NCBI GenBank assembly: GCA_020025095.1
Contig: JAHHSS010000053.1
Span: forward strand, 1 to 11,445
DNA length: 11,445 nt
Reading direction: 5' to 3'
Source of the DNA: Peptostreptococcus sp.
GTDB taxonomy: Bacteria > Bacillota > Clostridia > Peptostreptococcales > Peptostreptococcaceae
Shown one piece after another: positions 1-6,799 of this stretch (positions are counted from its first letter, which is position 1; each line of letters starts with the position of its first letter). Under the pieces are notes generated by a model. It saw only the letters and a program-made list of their open reading frames with translations. It was not told where the DNA came from and ran no database searches. Made by a program: the position numbers and the translations under genes.

Positions 1-16
1 AACATAGGAGAAAGAT

Positions 17-286
17 ATGAAAACAATTGAAAATTATAGAAATGAAATTGATGAAATAGATAATGAATTGATAAAACTGTTTGAAAAAAGAATGGATATT
101 TTGCGTTTAGTTGCTCAGTATAAAAAAGAAAATAATATTGATATCTTTAACCAATCAAGAGAAAATGAAGTTTTAAAAAAATCATTAGAAAATATTGAAA
201 ATAAAGATTATGAAAAATATGCTATAGAGTATATGAAAAAAATAATGGAACTATCAAAAAAATTTCAGTTTAACTTAATAAAATAA
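17..286 (+). CDS. Chorismate mutase, AroQ class (monofunctional)
   Basis: This 89-residue protein should convert chorismate to prephenate in the cytoplasm, the first step of phenylalanine and tyrosine synthesis. It has the length and all-helical look of the AroQ fold. Residues matching the known E. coli active site line up at the same spacing: R8, R25, K36, R48-E49, S80 and Q84, corresponding to R11, R28, K39, R51-E52, S84 and Q88. N45 stands where E. coli has D48. The ATG is preceded by AGGAG at 6-10 with normal spacing, so the gene is complete. No dehydratase or dehydrogenase domain is fused to it. It is probably the last gene of a unit entering from the left, since a terminator-like element follows. 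The family call is firm; its place in the pathway is inferred. Confidence 0.88.
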   Translation: MKTIENYRNEIDEIDNELIKLFEKRMDILRLVAQYKKENNIDIFNQSRENEVLKKSLENIENKDYEKYAIEYMKKIMELSKKFQFNLIK

Positions 287-324
287 TATAATAGAGCTTA
301 TAAAAGTAAGTATTGAGATATATT

Positions 325-400
325 AAAAAAACAAATATTTTTTGACAAAATCTTGAATTATATTTTCTAAAGGTAATATTTGTCCTTTTTTTTGTATTTT
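325..400 (+). terminator. Probable rho-independent terminator after the chorismate mutase gene, with two alternative hairpins
   Basis: A 9-bp perfect inverted repeat pairs 331-339 (ACAAATATT) with 375-383 (AATATTTGT), followed by CC and a run of eight T. A second, shorter hairpin pairs AAAGG (369-373) with CCTTT (384-388), and its loop contains the right arm of the first. The T-run supports termination. The 35-base loop of the first stem and the low GC make its strength uncertain. Confidence 0.55.
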
Positions 401-820
401 AATTTTAAAAAATAACTATAGCATATTTTATTTTATTAATTTGAAGTTAAAATTTGAAAATTAAATAAAAATTATTTTATATGGCTTAAAGTAATTATTA
501 AATTAGTTCTCATTTTGAAATAAGAAGATATATTTTAAATCCATATAGCTACATAGAATACAAGTAATGCCAATGAAATTATTTAGAAACAATCTCTTAG
601 GGTATAAGCTTTATAAAATTCATCATAGAAGAATATTAAGGAAAAGATTAGAATTAAGAGTTAATATCTAAGACAAGATAATTTGAAATTCTAGGCATAG
701 TTTTAGTTTTTATTTATAGATTTTATTAGATAAGTAATTTTCCCTTTTGCGTAAATTTTGATTTTATCTAGTAGAGAGTCTTTTTAAAACACAGAAAAAA
801 TAAAATAATAAAACTTTTTA

Positions 821-849
821 TTGAGAGAATAAAAAGTTAATAATATAAT
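821..849 (+). promoter_or_regulatory. Sigma-A type promoter of the licD-murJ unit
   Basis: TTGAGA at 821-826 and TATAAT at 844-849 are separated by exactly 17 bases, giving a start near 856. A second TATAAT at 851-856 lacks a well-placed -35 box. The predicted leader is about 60 bases long and contains a hairpin directly before the licD ribosome binding site. Confidence 0.72.
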
Positions 850-873
850 GTATAATGGTAGTGAACTAATAAA

Positions 874-910
874 ATCGAACTGCCTACTGACAGTCGATAT
901 AAACAGGAGG
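874..910 (+). promoter_or_regulatory. Leader hairpin adjoining the licD ribosome binding site
   Basis: ATCGAACTG (874-882) can pair with CAGTCGAT (891-898) as an 8-bp stem with one bulged A and an 8-base loop. AGGAGG follows at 905-910, five bases before the ATG. The stem does not cover the ribosome binding site. It could stabilise the messenger or be an operator next to the promoter; which of these is not visible in the sequence. Confidence 0.45.
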
Positions 911-915
911 CACAT

Positions 916-1731
916 ATGTTTAAAGACAATGTTGAAAGTATTATAGATTCTCAAGAAACGGACCTTAGAAAACTTCAACTAGTTATTTTAGAAATAATGA
1001 AAGTTATTGATGAAATATGCAGAGCAAATAATATAGAATATTGGATTGATTCGGGTACTCTTTTGGGTTCTGTAAGGCATGGAGGTTTTATACCATGGGA
1101 CGATGATTGTGATATTTGTATGAAAAGAGAGGACTATGAAAAATTTGAAAAAATAGTAAGCAAAAACCTTCCAGAAGGTCTTTTTTACGATAACAAATAT
1201 ACAAAAAATAGATGTCAGAAGGAAGTAGATATACAACCATCCTTTGCTAAGATTTATTATTTAGGTCATTTTAAAGGCTATGAAAGAGCCTCAGGAGAAA
1301 AATGTGTTGGAACTTTTGTCGATATATTTCCATGTGACGCAGTAAATGAAGAGATGCTAAATAAAAAATGGTCTAAAGCACTTAATAGAATTAGTTATTT
1401 TAGGAAAACAAGACCTACTAAAATTAGGGATTATGCAAAATTATTTCTACAGAATATAAGGATAGAAAATATATGGATTAATCATTGTAAAAAGGCTAAG
1501 GGAAAAAATTTAACAGACAGCATTGTTTACGGAGTAGACACACCTTTTATGGATAATAGATGGAGGCATAAAAATGAGGTTGTGTTTCCGCTAAAAGAAT
1601 ATAACTTTGAAGGATGTAAGTTTTTAGGTCCAAATGATTATGATACATATTTGAAGAAATATTATGGTGATTATATGATGATTCCTCCTGAAGAAGAAAG
1701 AATACCTCATATTATTAACTTAGAATTATAG
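916..1731 (+). CDS. licD: LicD-family phosphocholine (diphosphonucleoside choline) transferase
   Basis: This 271-residue cytoplasmic enzyme should transfer phosphocholine from CDP-choline to a sugar of a teichoic acid or other surface glycan. The family signature is intact: GTLLGSVRHGGFIPWDDDCD at residues 47-66, with the Asp cluster thought to bind metal, then GTFVDIFPCDA at 132-142, and a C-terminal block with FEGCKF (231-236), YGDYM (250-254) and a following proline-rich turn. Length is normal for a single-domain LicD. The ATG follows AGGAGG with ideal spacing. The gene is first in a unit with the flippase 13 bases downstream, and the other choline genes follow after a terminator and a separate promoter. 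Proteins of this fold can also transfer other phospho-groups, but the adjacent licA, licB and licC make phosphocholine by far the likeliest substrate. The acceptor glycan is unknown. Confidence 0.92.
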   Translation: MFKDNVESIIDSQETDLRKLQLVILEIMKVIDEICRANNIEYWIDSGTLLGSVRHGGFIPWDDDCDICMKREDYEKFEKIVSKNLPEGLFYDNKYTKNRCQKEVDIQPSFAKIYYLGHFKGYERASGEKCVGTFVDIFPCDAVNEEMLNKKWSKALNRISYFRKTRPTKIRDYAKLFLQNIRIENIWINHCKKAKGKNLTDSIVYGVDTPFMDNRWRHKNEVVFPLKEYNFEGCKFLGPNDYDTYLKKYYGDYMMIPPEEERIPHIINLEL

Positions 1732-1744
1732 ATAGGAGATAAAG

Positions 1745-3307
1745 ATGTCAAAAACTGCAAAGACGACACTTGCTTTGATGTTGGTAACAATATTTTCAAA
1801 GGTGATCGGACTGATTAGAGAAACTGTTATGGCGGCCACTTATGGTACAAGTATGTATAAGGCTGTGTATGACATAGCTAATAACATACCAGTAGTTATA
1901 TTTGCCATAGTTGGTACAGCATTAGCAACAAGTTATATACCGGTTTTTAATAAAGTAGAAAAAGAAAGAGGGAAAGATGGAGCCATAGCATTTACAAATT
2001 CTGTAATAAATATAGTGGTTATTATATGCTTGCTACTTTCATTGCTTGGAATAACATTTGCAAAGCCGTTAGTAAAAATATTTGCTATAGGATATGAGGG
2101 AGAAGCCTTAAAGCTGGCAGTGCATTTTACAAGGATACTTCTTCCTACAATAATATTTGTCGGCGTTGCCAATATACTAACTTCATTTTTGCAAGTTAAG
2201 GGTAAGTTTATAATACCAGGACTTGTAGGAGTTCCATATAATATAATAATAATAGCGTCAATAATTTTAAGTAAGAATACAAATATATTTGTACTTGTAA
2301 TAGGTACCTTCTTTGCAATATTATCAAAAACATTATTTATGGTTTTTGAATCAAGAAGGCAAGGTCTAAGATATAGACCTAAGTTTAACCTAAAAGATGA
2401 TGCTATAAAAGAAATGGTGAATTTAATATTGCCTGTACTGATTGGCGTTGGAGCTTCGCAGATAAACTCAACTATAGACAAGAGTTTAGCAACAACATTA
2501 GGTTTTAATGTAGTTTCATCATTTGGATATGCAATGAAGCTTTATGAATTTGTTCAAGCTTTATTCATAACATCTATTCTTGCAGTTGTATATCCAAGGC
2601 TAGCAAAGTATACAGTATTTGATAAAACAGATGAATTTAACAATTCCTTGAGAAAGACAATAAATATAGTAATAGTAGCACTTGTTCCAATAGTAATAGG
2701 GGCTTGTGTTCTTTCAAGTCCTATAGTGAGAGTTATTTTCCAAAGGAGCAATTTCACAACAAGTGATACAGCAGTGACTGCTAATATACTTATTTTTTAC
2801 ACAATAGGATTGCTGGCATTTGCAATAAGAGATGTTATTACAAGAGGTTTTTATTCAATGCATGATAGTAAAACACCAATGACAAATAGTATAATAGCCA
2901 TAATGTTTAATATAGCATTAAATCTTGCTCTTATAAAACCTTTGGGTTATAAAGGGCTGGCTCTTGCAACAGCAGTATCCGCCTATATAGGTTTATTTTT
3001 ATTCGTAAGAAGTTTGAAGAAAAAAGCTGGAGATTTTGGGCTAAAAAATATAGGTATGGTAAGTTTAAAATCATTTGTAGGAGCTGGTTTGATGGGCCTA
3101 TGTTCATACTTCACATATCAGTTTGCTTTATCTGTTATGGGGCAAGGGTTTGTTGGAGCCTTTATTTCACTAGCTCTAGCAGTAATAATAGGTGCAATAG
3201 TATATTCTTTGATAATGTATTTATTGAAAGTAGATGAATTTAATGAAGTAGTATTTATGATTAAAGGTGGAGTTACAAAAAAATTAGCTTTTTTAAAAAA
3301 GAAATAA
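1745..3307 (+). CDS. murJ: MurJ/MviN-type lipid-linked precursor flippase (MOP superfamily)
   Basis: This 520-residue integral membrane protein has about 14 hydrophobic segments along its length, the usual size and topology of MurJ, which flips lipid II outward across the membrane. The N-terminus has the family pattern SKVIGLIRE (residues 18-26), with R25 in the position of a conserved cavity arginine. Basic stretches such as ESRRQGLRYRP separate the two halves of the fold, and the C-terminus is a lysine-rich tail. AGGAG at 1734-1738 lies six bases from the ATG. The gene starts 13 bases after licD and shares its promoter; a strong terminator follows. In pneumococcus the choline-teichoic acid flippase TacF sits beside licD1 and licD2, so this protein may flip a phosphocholine-bearing glycan precursor instead of lipid II. 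Family membership is clear, substrate is not; the symbol is given for the family. Confidence 0.85.
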   Translation: MSKTAKTTLALMLVTIFSKVIGLIRETVMAATYGTSMYKAVYDIANNIPVVIFAIVGTALATSYIPVFNKVEKERGKDGAIAFTNSVINIVVIICLLLSLLGITFAKPLVKIFAIGYEGEALKLAVHFTRILLPTIIFVGVANILTSFLQVKGKFIIPGLVGVPYNIIIIASIILSKNTNIFVLVIGTFFAILSKTLFMVFESRRQGLRYRPKFNLKDDAIKEMVNLILPVLIGVGASQINSTIDKSLATTLGFNVVSSFGYAMKLYEFVQALFITSILAVVYPRLAKYTVFDKTDEFNNSLRKTINIVIVALVPIVIGACVLSSPIVRVIFQRSNFTTSDTAVTANILIFYTIGLLAFAIRDVITRGFYSMHDSKTPMTNSIIAIMFNIALNLALIKPLGYKGLALATAVSAYIGLFLFVRSLKKKAGDFGLKNIGMVSLKSFVGAGLMGLCSYFTYQFALSVMGQGFVGAFISLALAVIIGAIVYSLIMYLLKVDEFNEVVFMIKGGVTKKLAFLKKK

Positions 3308-3310
3308 GAT

Positions 3311-3360
3311 AAAAAATACTCTTTTGCTAGGTTTAGGCAAAAGAGTATTTTTTATTTTTA
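3311..3360 (+). terminator. Strong rho-independent terminator after murJ
   Basis: A perfect 17-bp stem pairs 3311-3327 with 3337-3353 around a 9-base loop. The core is TACTCTTTTGC/GCAAAAGAGTA. The A-run on the left and T-run on the right extend the stem and supply the U-tract, and T residues continue to 3360. It starts four bases after the murJ stop codon. Confidence 0.92.
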
Positions 3361-3466
3361 AAAAATTTTCATTTCTAAAAAATGATAAAAAATTAAGCCC
3401 AAATAAATTTTACAGGAAGAATTTAATTTAAAATATGAACATAATAGTATTTTTTTAAGAGAATAA

Positions 3467-3493
3467 TTTCTATATCAATATATGAGATAGAAA
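3467..3493. promoter_or_regulatory. Inverted repeat upstream of the licA promoter, possible regulator site
   Basis: TTTCTAT (3467-3473) and ATAGAAA (3487-3493) are perfect complements. Inside them TCA (3475-3477) pairs with TGA (3483-3485), leaving one mismatch and a 5-base centre. It ends 38 bases before the -35 box, where an activator or a distal repressor site could lie. No T-run follows, so it is not a terminator. Function is inferred from position only. Confidence 0.4.
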
Positions 3494-3531
3494 GGATATA
3501 AGAAGTAAAAAGGCTATTTTTCTGCTATATA

Positions 3532-3560
3532 TTGACATATTAATAAATAAGGAATAAACT
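3532..3560 (+). promoter_or_regulatory. Sigma-A type promoter of the HTH-licA fusion gene
   Basis: A perfect TTGACA at 3532-3537 is followed after 17 bases by TAAACT (3555-3560), a four-of-six match to the -10 box. The predicted start is near 3567. An imperfect palindrome covers the predicted start site. Confidence 0.68.
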
Positions 3561-3562
3561 AA

Positions 3563-3583
3563 AAGTGTTCAATAAATGAACTT
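3563..3583. promoter_or_regulatory. Palindrome over the licA transcription start, candidate operator
   Basis: AAGT-G-TTCA (3563-3571) mirrors TGAACTT (3577-3583) across a 5-base centre, with one extra G in the left arm. It lies just after the -10 box, a common place for a repressor site. The protein encoded immediately downstream begins with a winged-helix domain, so autoregulation is possible, but the sequence alone does not show that this protein binds here. Confidence 0.4.
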
Positions 3584-3626
3584 AGTTGCAGGTATAAATA
3601 AATAAGTTAAGAAAGGGAAAATAAGG

Positions 3627-5501
3627 ATGAGCAAATTATATGATATATTATTGTTGATAAATAATTCTGAGAAAGTATCACAGCGATTTTTGTCAGAAGA
3701 GTCTGGAATATCTTTAGGCAGTGTAAATGCAATAGTTAAGAATCTTGAAGAACAAAATTATATAATTAAAATTGATCAAAAAAGAGGATATGAATTGACT
3801 GGGCTTGGAATATCATTTCTCGAGAAATATATAGAAGAAAGCCAAGAAGATAGAATTTGCTTAGAGAATACAGCTATTGAGCAAACTGTTAAACAGGCTG
3901 TAATACTTGCAGCTGGGGAAAAAGAAGTATTTAAGAAACCGGTAAGTTTTTTAAGTATGGGAGATGAACGTATTATAGACAGAATAACTAGGATTTTAGA
4001 TGATGCAGGAATAGAAGAAATTATTGTGGTTGCAGGATATGAGAAGGAGTATTTCTATAATTTAGCGAAAACAAATCCGAAGATAAGAGTAGTAGAGAAT
4101 AATAGATATAAATATACAGGAACAATGGAGTCCCTTGCTTCTTGCAAAGACTATATAAAAGGTGACTTTATACTTATAGAAAATGATATGATTTTTGAAG
4201 AAAGAGCGATATTCAATTTATTGAACGATAAGAATAGGACATCAATGGTTATTACATCGGAAAGCGGTTCAGGAGATGAAGCTTTAGTTGAATTGAGAAA
4301 TGGTATGGTATATAAGATGTCTAAAGACATACACCAACTAAATAAGATAGATGGAGAGATGATAGGAATTTCAAAAATAAGTAAAGATTTTTTTGATAAA
4401 ATGCTAGAAGAATTTCGATACAATAAAAATCCATATGTGAATTATGAGTATATAATTATGAATGTTGGAAGAGAATACAGGGTTGGCTATATTAAGATAG
4501 ATGATTTGATGTGGTTTGAGATTGATTCAAAAGAACATCTCTCAGTTGCTAGAGGTCATATATATTCATCAATACTTAGAAGAGAAGATGAAATAAGAGT
4601 AGAAAACATAAAGTTAGAGCTTGTAAATGGTTTAGGAATAAAAAATAAAGATATTGTATCAATAGAGCCAGCGGGTGGAATGACAAATAAAAATTACAAA
4701 GTGAATATTAATGGAGAATACTATATTCTTAGAATGCCAGGTGCTGGAACTAGTGATATGATAAGTAGAATTAATGAGAAAAATAATGCTAGAATAGCTG
4801 GAGTTTTAGGTCTTGATACGGAGATTGTTTATTTTAATGAAAATACAGGCGTAAAGGTTAGTCGTTTTATAGAAGATGCTGAAACATTGAACCCACAAAC
4901 TGCAAAATATGAGGAAAATATGGAAATAGTAGCATCTATTTTGAAAAAACTTCATTGCTCATGTTTAGATTTTGAAAATAAATTTGATGTATTTAGAGAA
5001 ATTGAAAAATATGAAGCATTGGTTAAGGAAGCAAATGGAAAGTATTATGATGCAGAATATAAAGATGTAAGAGATAGAGTTATGGCATTAGAAGAGGAAC
5101 TTTTAAGAATAGGAAAAGATTTATGTACTTGCCATAATGATACTGTAGCTGAAAATTTTGTAAAAGGCAAAGGTGAAAAGACTTATCTTATAGATTGGGA
5201 ATATTCAGGAATGAATGATCCTATGTGGGATATAGCAGGTCATATTTTAGAGTGTAGCTTTGATGAAAATGAAGAAGAACTATTTAAGAGTAAGTACTTT
5301 GATATAGACAATGAGTTAGAAAAAATAAATGAAATTAAAGAAGAAAAAATACTTTTATTCAAAATATGTCAGGACTTTTTGTGGACAATATGGACAGTTT
5401 TAAAGGAAGCAAAGGGAGTAAGTTTTGGCGAATATGGTCCAATGAGATATAAAAGAGCTAAAGAAAATCTAGATATTTTTTATGAAAAATACATGCAATA
5501 A
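3627..5501 (+). CDS. licA: Three-domain protein: winged HTH, nucleotidyltransferase-like domain, LicA choline kinase
   Basis: Three parts are visible in 624 residues. Residues 1-70 form a MarR-like winged helix, with a recognition-helix pattern around 19-40 and a wing at about 45-57. Residues 89-310 resemble a sugar-phosphate/choline nucleotidyltransferase: AVILAAG (91-97), END (185-187) at the metal-Asp position, and FEIDS (297-301) near the end. The usual GxGTR loop after LAAG is replaced by EKEVFKKPVSF. Residues 340-624 are a choline kinase of the APH fold: GGMTNKNY (350-357), Brenner motif CHNDTVAENF (502-511) and LIDWEYSG (521-528) with a following Asp. The kinase should make phosphocholine from ATP and imported choline. 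LicC-LicA fusions are known, for example in Treponema; the HTH suggests DNA binding and perhaps self-regulation. The choice of start is supported by AAAGGG at 3612-3617. licB follows 104 bases downstream with no terminator between. Activity of the middle domain is doubtful. Confidence 0.9.
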   Translation: MSKLYDILLLINNSEKVSQRFLSEESGISLGSVNAIVKNLEEQNYIIKIDQKRGYELTGLGISFLEKYIEESQEDRICLENTAIEQTVKQAVILAAGEKEVFKKPVSFLSMGDERIIDRITRILDDAGIEEIIVVAGYEKEYFYNLAKTNPKIRVVENNRYKYTGTMESLASCKDYIKGDFILIENDMIFEERAIFNLLNDKNRTSMVITSESGSGDEALVELRNGMVYKMSKDIHQLNKIDGEMIGISKISKDFFDKMLEEFRYNKNPYVNYEYIIMNVGREYRVGYIKIDDLMWFEIDSKEHLSVARGHIYSSILRREDEIRVENIKLELVNGLGIKNKDIVSIEPAGGMTNKNYKVNINGEYYILRMPGAGTSDMISRINEKNNARIAGVLGLDTEIVYFNENTGVKVSRFIEDAETLNPQTAKYEENMEIVASILKKLHCSCLDFENKFDVFREIEKYEALVKEANGKYYDAEYKDVRDRVMALEEELLRIGKDLCTCHNDTVAENFVKGKGEKTYLIDWEYSGMNDPMWDIAGHILECSFDENEEELFKSKYFDIDNELEKINEIKEEKILLFKICQDFLWTIWTVLKEAKGVSFGEYGPMRYKRAKENLDIFYEKYMQ

Positions 5502-5573
5502 AAGTGGAAAAGTTGTATGTAAATGTAATTAATTTCAAAATATGAATTAAAGCTTTGAAGAGATTAAAAATAA

Positions 5574-5599
5574 TTAATAGTAGTGAGACTATTAGGAGG
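5574..5599 (+). promoter_or_regulatory. Hairpin merging into the licB ribosome binding site
   Basis: AATAGT (5576-5581) pairs with ACTATT (5588-5593) around the loop AGTGAG. The stem can be lengthened by T5575-A5594 and T5574-G5595, which consumes the first two bases of AGGAGG (5594-5599). The licB ATG follows six bases later. Partial masking of the ribosome binding site could tune LicB translation. This is a structural inference only. Confidence 0.45.
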
Positions 5600-5605
5600 A
5601 TTTAA

Positions 5606-6547
5606 ATGGAAAAAGAGTACATAGAGAATTCTAAGTTTGGTGTTATATCAGCATTATCCTCAGGAGCTTTATGGGGGCTTGATACAACTATATCGGGTTT
5701 GATTTTAATGATGAGTCCCTATATAAGTATCAATGAAACCATATTTTTAGCACCAATTGTTGCAGCTTTTTTGCATGATTTTTCATCAGCCATTTGGATG
5801 TCTATTTTTTCAATAATAAAAAAAGATTTTAGGCATACTATAGGGCTTTTAAAAACAAGAAGTGGTAGATTTGTAATGTTAGCTGCCTTATTTGGTGGTC
5901 CTATTGGAATGATGGGATATTTAATAGCAATTTCAAACATTGGACCAGGGTATACAGCTGCAATTTCAGCAATATATCCTGCAGCAGGTGCATTTTTTAG
6001 CTATATATTTTTAAAGGTAAAACTTTCAAAAAAAGGCTGGTTAGGTCTTTGTATGAGTATAGTTTCTATAATTATATTGGGATATAGTCCAGATACTAAT
6101 AGTGTAGTAAACTTTCCTTTAGGTTTTTTGGCTGCTCTTATTTGTGTTTTAGGATGGTCGCTAGAAAGTGTTATTTGTGCATACGGGATGAAAGATGATA
6201 TAAAGCCTAAGCAAGCACTTACAATTAGGCAGATAACATCATCAGTAGTTTATTTGTTAATAGTAGTATTTGCTATAAAGGGAGGAAATTTTACTATTGA
6301 AGCTATAAAATCAAAATCGATGATTTATATGGGCATAACAGCTTTGATAGGAACTCTTTCATACATATGTTATTATACAGGAATAGATACAATAGGTCCT
6401 GTAAGAGCGACAGGTTTGAATATTACTTATTCTATTTGGGCAATGATTTTTTCAATGATAATATTAGGTGGAGCCTTTAGTTTTAAACTTGTATTTTGTT
6501 CTATTCTTATAATAATTGGTTCTATTCTTGTATCTAAGAATAATTAA
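5606..6547 (+). CDS. licB: LicB-type choline permease (DMT/EamA superfamily)
   Basis: This 313-residue membrane protein has about ten hydrophobic segments arranged as two EamA repeats and should import choline for surface decoration. LicB-like motifs are GALWGLDTTISG (residues 20-31), GGPIGMMGY (97-105), YPAAGAF (124-130), GWSLESVICAYG (183-194) and the late GPVRATGLN (264-272). W23 and W184 sit at the start of the two repeats and are candidates for the aromatic choline site described for pneumococcal LicB; that correspondence is my inference. AGGAGG precedes the ATG. The gene lies between the LicA fusion and licC, which fixes its substrate better than the superfamily alone could. No terminator separates it from licA, so co-transcription is likely. 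Confidence 0.92.
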   Translation: MEKEYIENSKFGVISALSSGALWGLDTTISGLILMMSPYISINETIFLAPIVAAFLHDFSSAIWMSIFSIIKKDFRHTIGLLKTRSGRFVMLAALFGGPIGMMGYLIAISNIGPGYTAAISAIYPAAGAFFSYIFLKVKLSKKGWLGLCMSIVSIIILGYSPDTNSVVNFPLGFLAALICVLGWSLESVICAYGMKDDIKPKQALTIRQITSSVVYLLIVVFAIKGGNFTIEAIKSKSMIYMGITALIGTLSYICYYTGIDTIGPVRATGLNITYSIWAMIFSMIILGGAFSFKLVFCSILIIIGSILVSKNN

Positions 6548-6691
6548 GAGTTTGATATTTTTAAATATATAAACCATAAAAAGAAATAAAAAATATATCT
6601 GATAAGTTGGAATAAAAATTAAATAAAGACAAGAAATGAAGCTTATCTTATAAGTAAATTTAATCTATATAGAATATTATATATTAATAAG

Positions 6692-6704
6692 GTATAATTT
6701 ATAC
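6692..6704 (+). promoter_or_regulatory. Weak promoter candidate with overlapping palindrome upstream of licC
   Basis: GTATAA-T-TTATAC is a perfect 13-base palindrome that contains TATAAT at 6693-6698. The hexamer 17 bases upstream (6670-6675, TAGAAT) matches only three positions of the -35 consensus. A separate licC promoter is therefore possible but weak, and read-through from licB is an alternative because no convincing terminator lies in the gap. Confidence 0.3.
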
Positions 6705-6732
6705 TATAGAAATACTTATTTAACTATAAAAT

Positions 6733-6799
6733 AGAAAGGGGAAAGCTGTTTTCTAGATTATATTTTTATATAGTCTAATAAGATGACAGCATATTAATA
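6733..6799 (+). promoter_or_regulatory. licC leader: remote Shine-Dalgarno and intervening hairpin
   Basis: AGAAAGGGG at 6733-6741 is the only good Shine-Dalgarno-like sequence before licC, but it lies 58 bases from the ATG. Between them, GCTGT (6745-6749) pairs with ACAGC (6786-6790), and TAGATTATA (6754-6762) pairs with TATAGTCTA (6769-6777) with one G-U pair. Folding would leave only 12 unpaired bases between GGGG and the ATG. A four-codon frame ATG ACA GCA TAT TAA (6783-6797) ends two bases before the licC start. The pairing is seen directly; the bridging role is inferred. Confidence 0.5.

Larger units (their letters stand above)
287..915. other. Long non-coding gap between the chorismate mutase gene and licD
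   Basis: About 630 very AT-rich bases without a convincing gene. The left end holds a terminator-like element (325-400) and the right end holds the licD promoter and leader (821-915). Between about 400 and 820 there are only stop-rich frames, apart from an unsupported 34-codon basic reading frame at 567-671 without a ribosome binding site. An inverted repeat TAGATAA/TTATCTA lies within about 728-775. No recognisable RNA gene is seen. Confidence 0.6.
3308..3626. other. Intergenic control region between murJ and the HTH-licA fusion gene
   Basis: This 319-base gap has no gene. In order it holds the strong murJ terminator (3311-3360), an AT-rich stretch, an inverted repeat (3467-3493), a TTGACA promoter (3532-3560), a second inverted repeat over the predicted transcription start (3563-3583), and the ribosome binding site AAAGGG at 3612-3617. 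Terminator and promoter together separate the licD-murJ unit from the licA-licB unit. Confidence 0.7.

Noticed and set aside
567..671. A 34-codon, strongly basic reading frame starting MPMKLFRNN in the gap before licD.
   Set aside because: No ribosome binding site precedes it, no known protein is recognised, and it stands alone between stop-rich stretches. It may be a decayed gene fragment, but chance is as likely.
1933..2481. A 182-codon open frame on the minus strand inside murJ.
   Set aside because: It lies fully antisense to a clear membrane protein gene, its product resembles no family, and it mirrors the codon pattern of murJ. It is a shadow frame.
6548..6600. Possible terminator after licB from the GTTT...AAAC repeat.
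   Set aside because: Only four terminal pairs are solid, the rest needs bulges, and there is no T-run. Read-through from licB to licC cannot be excluded.
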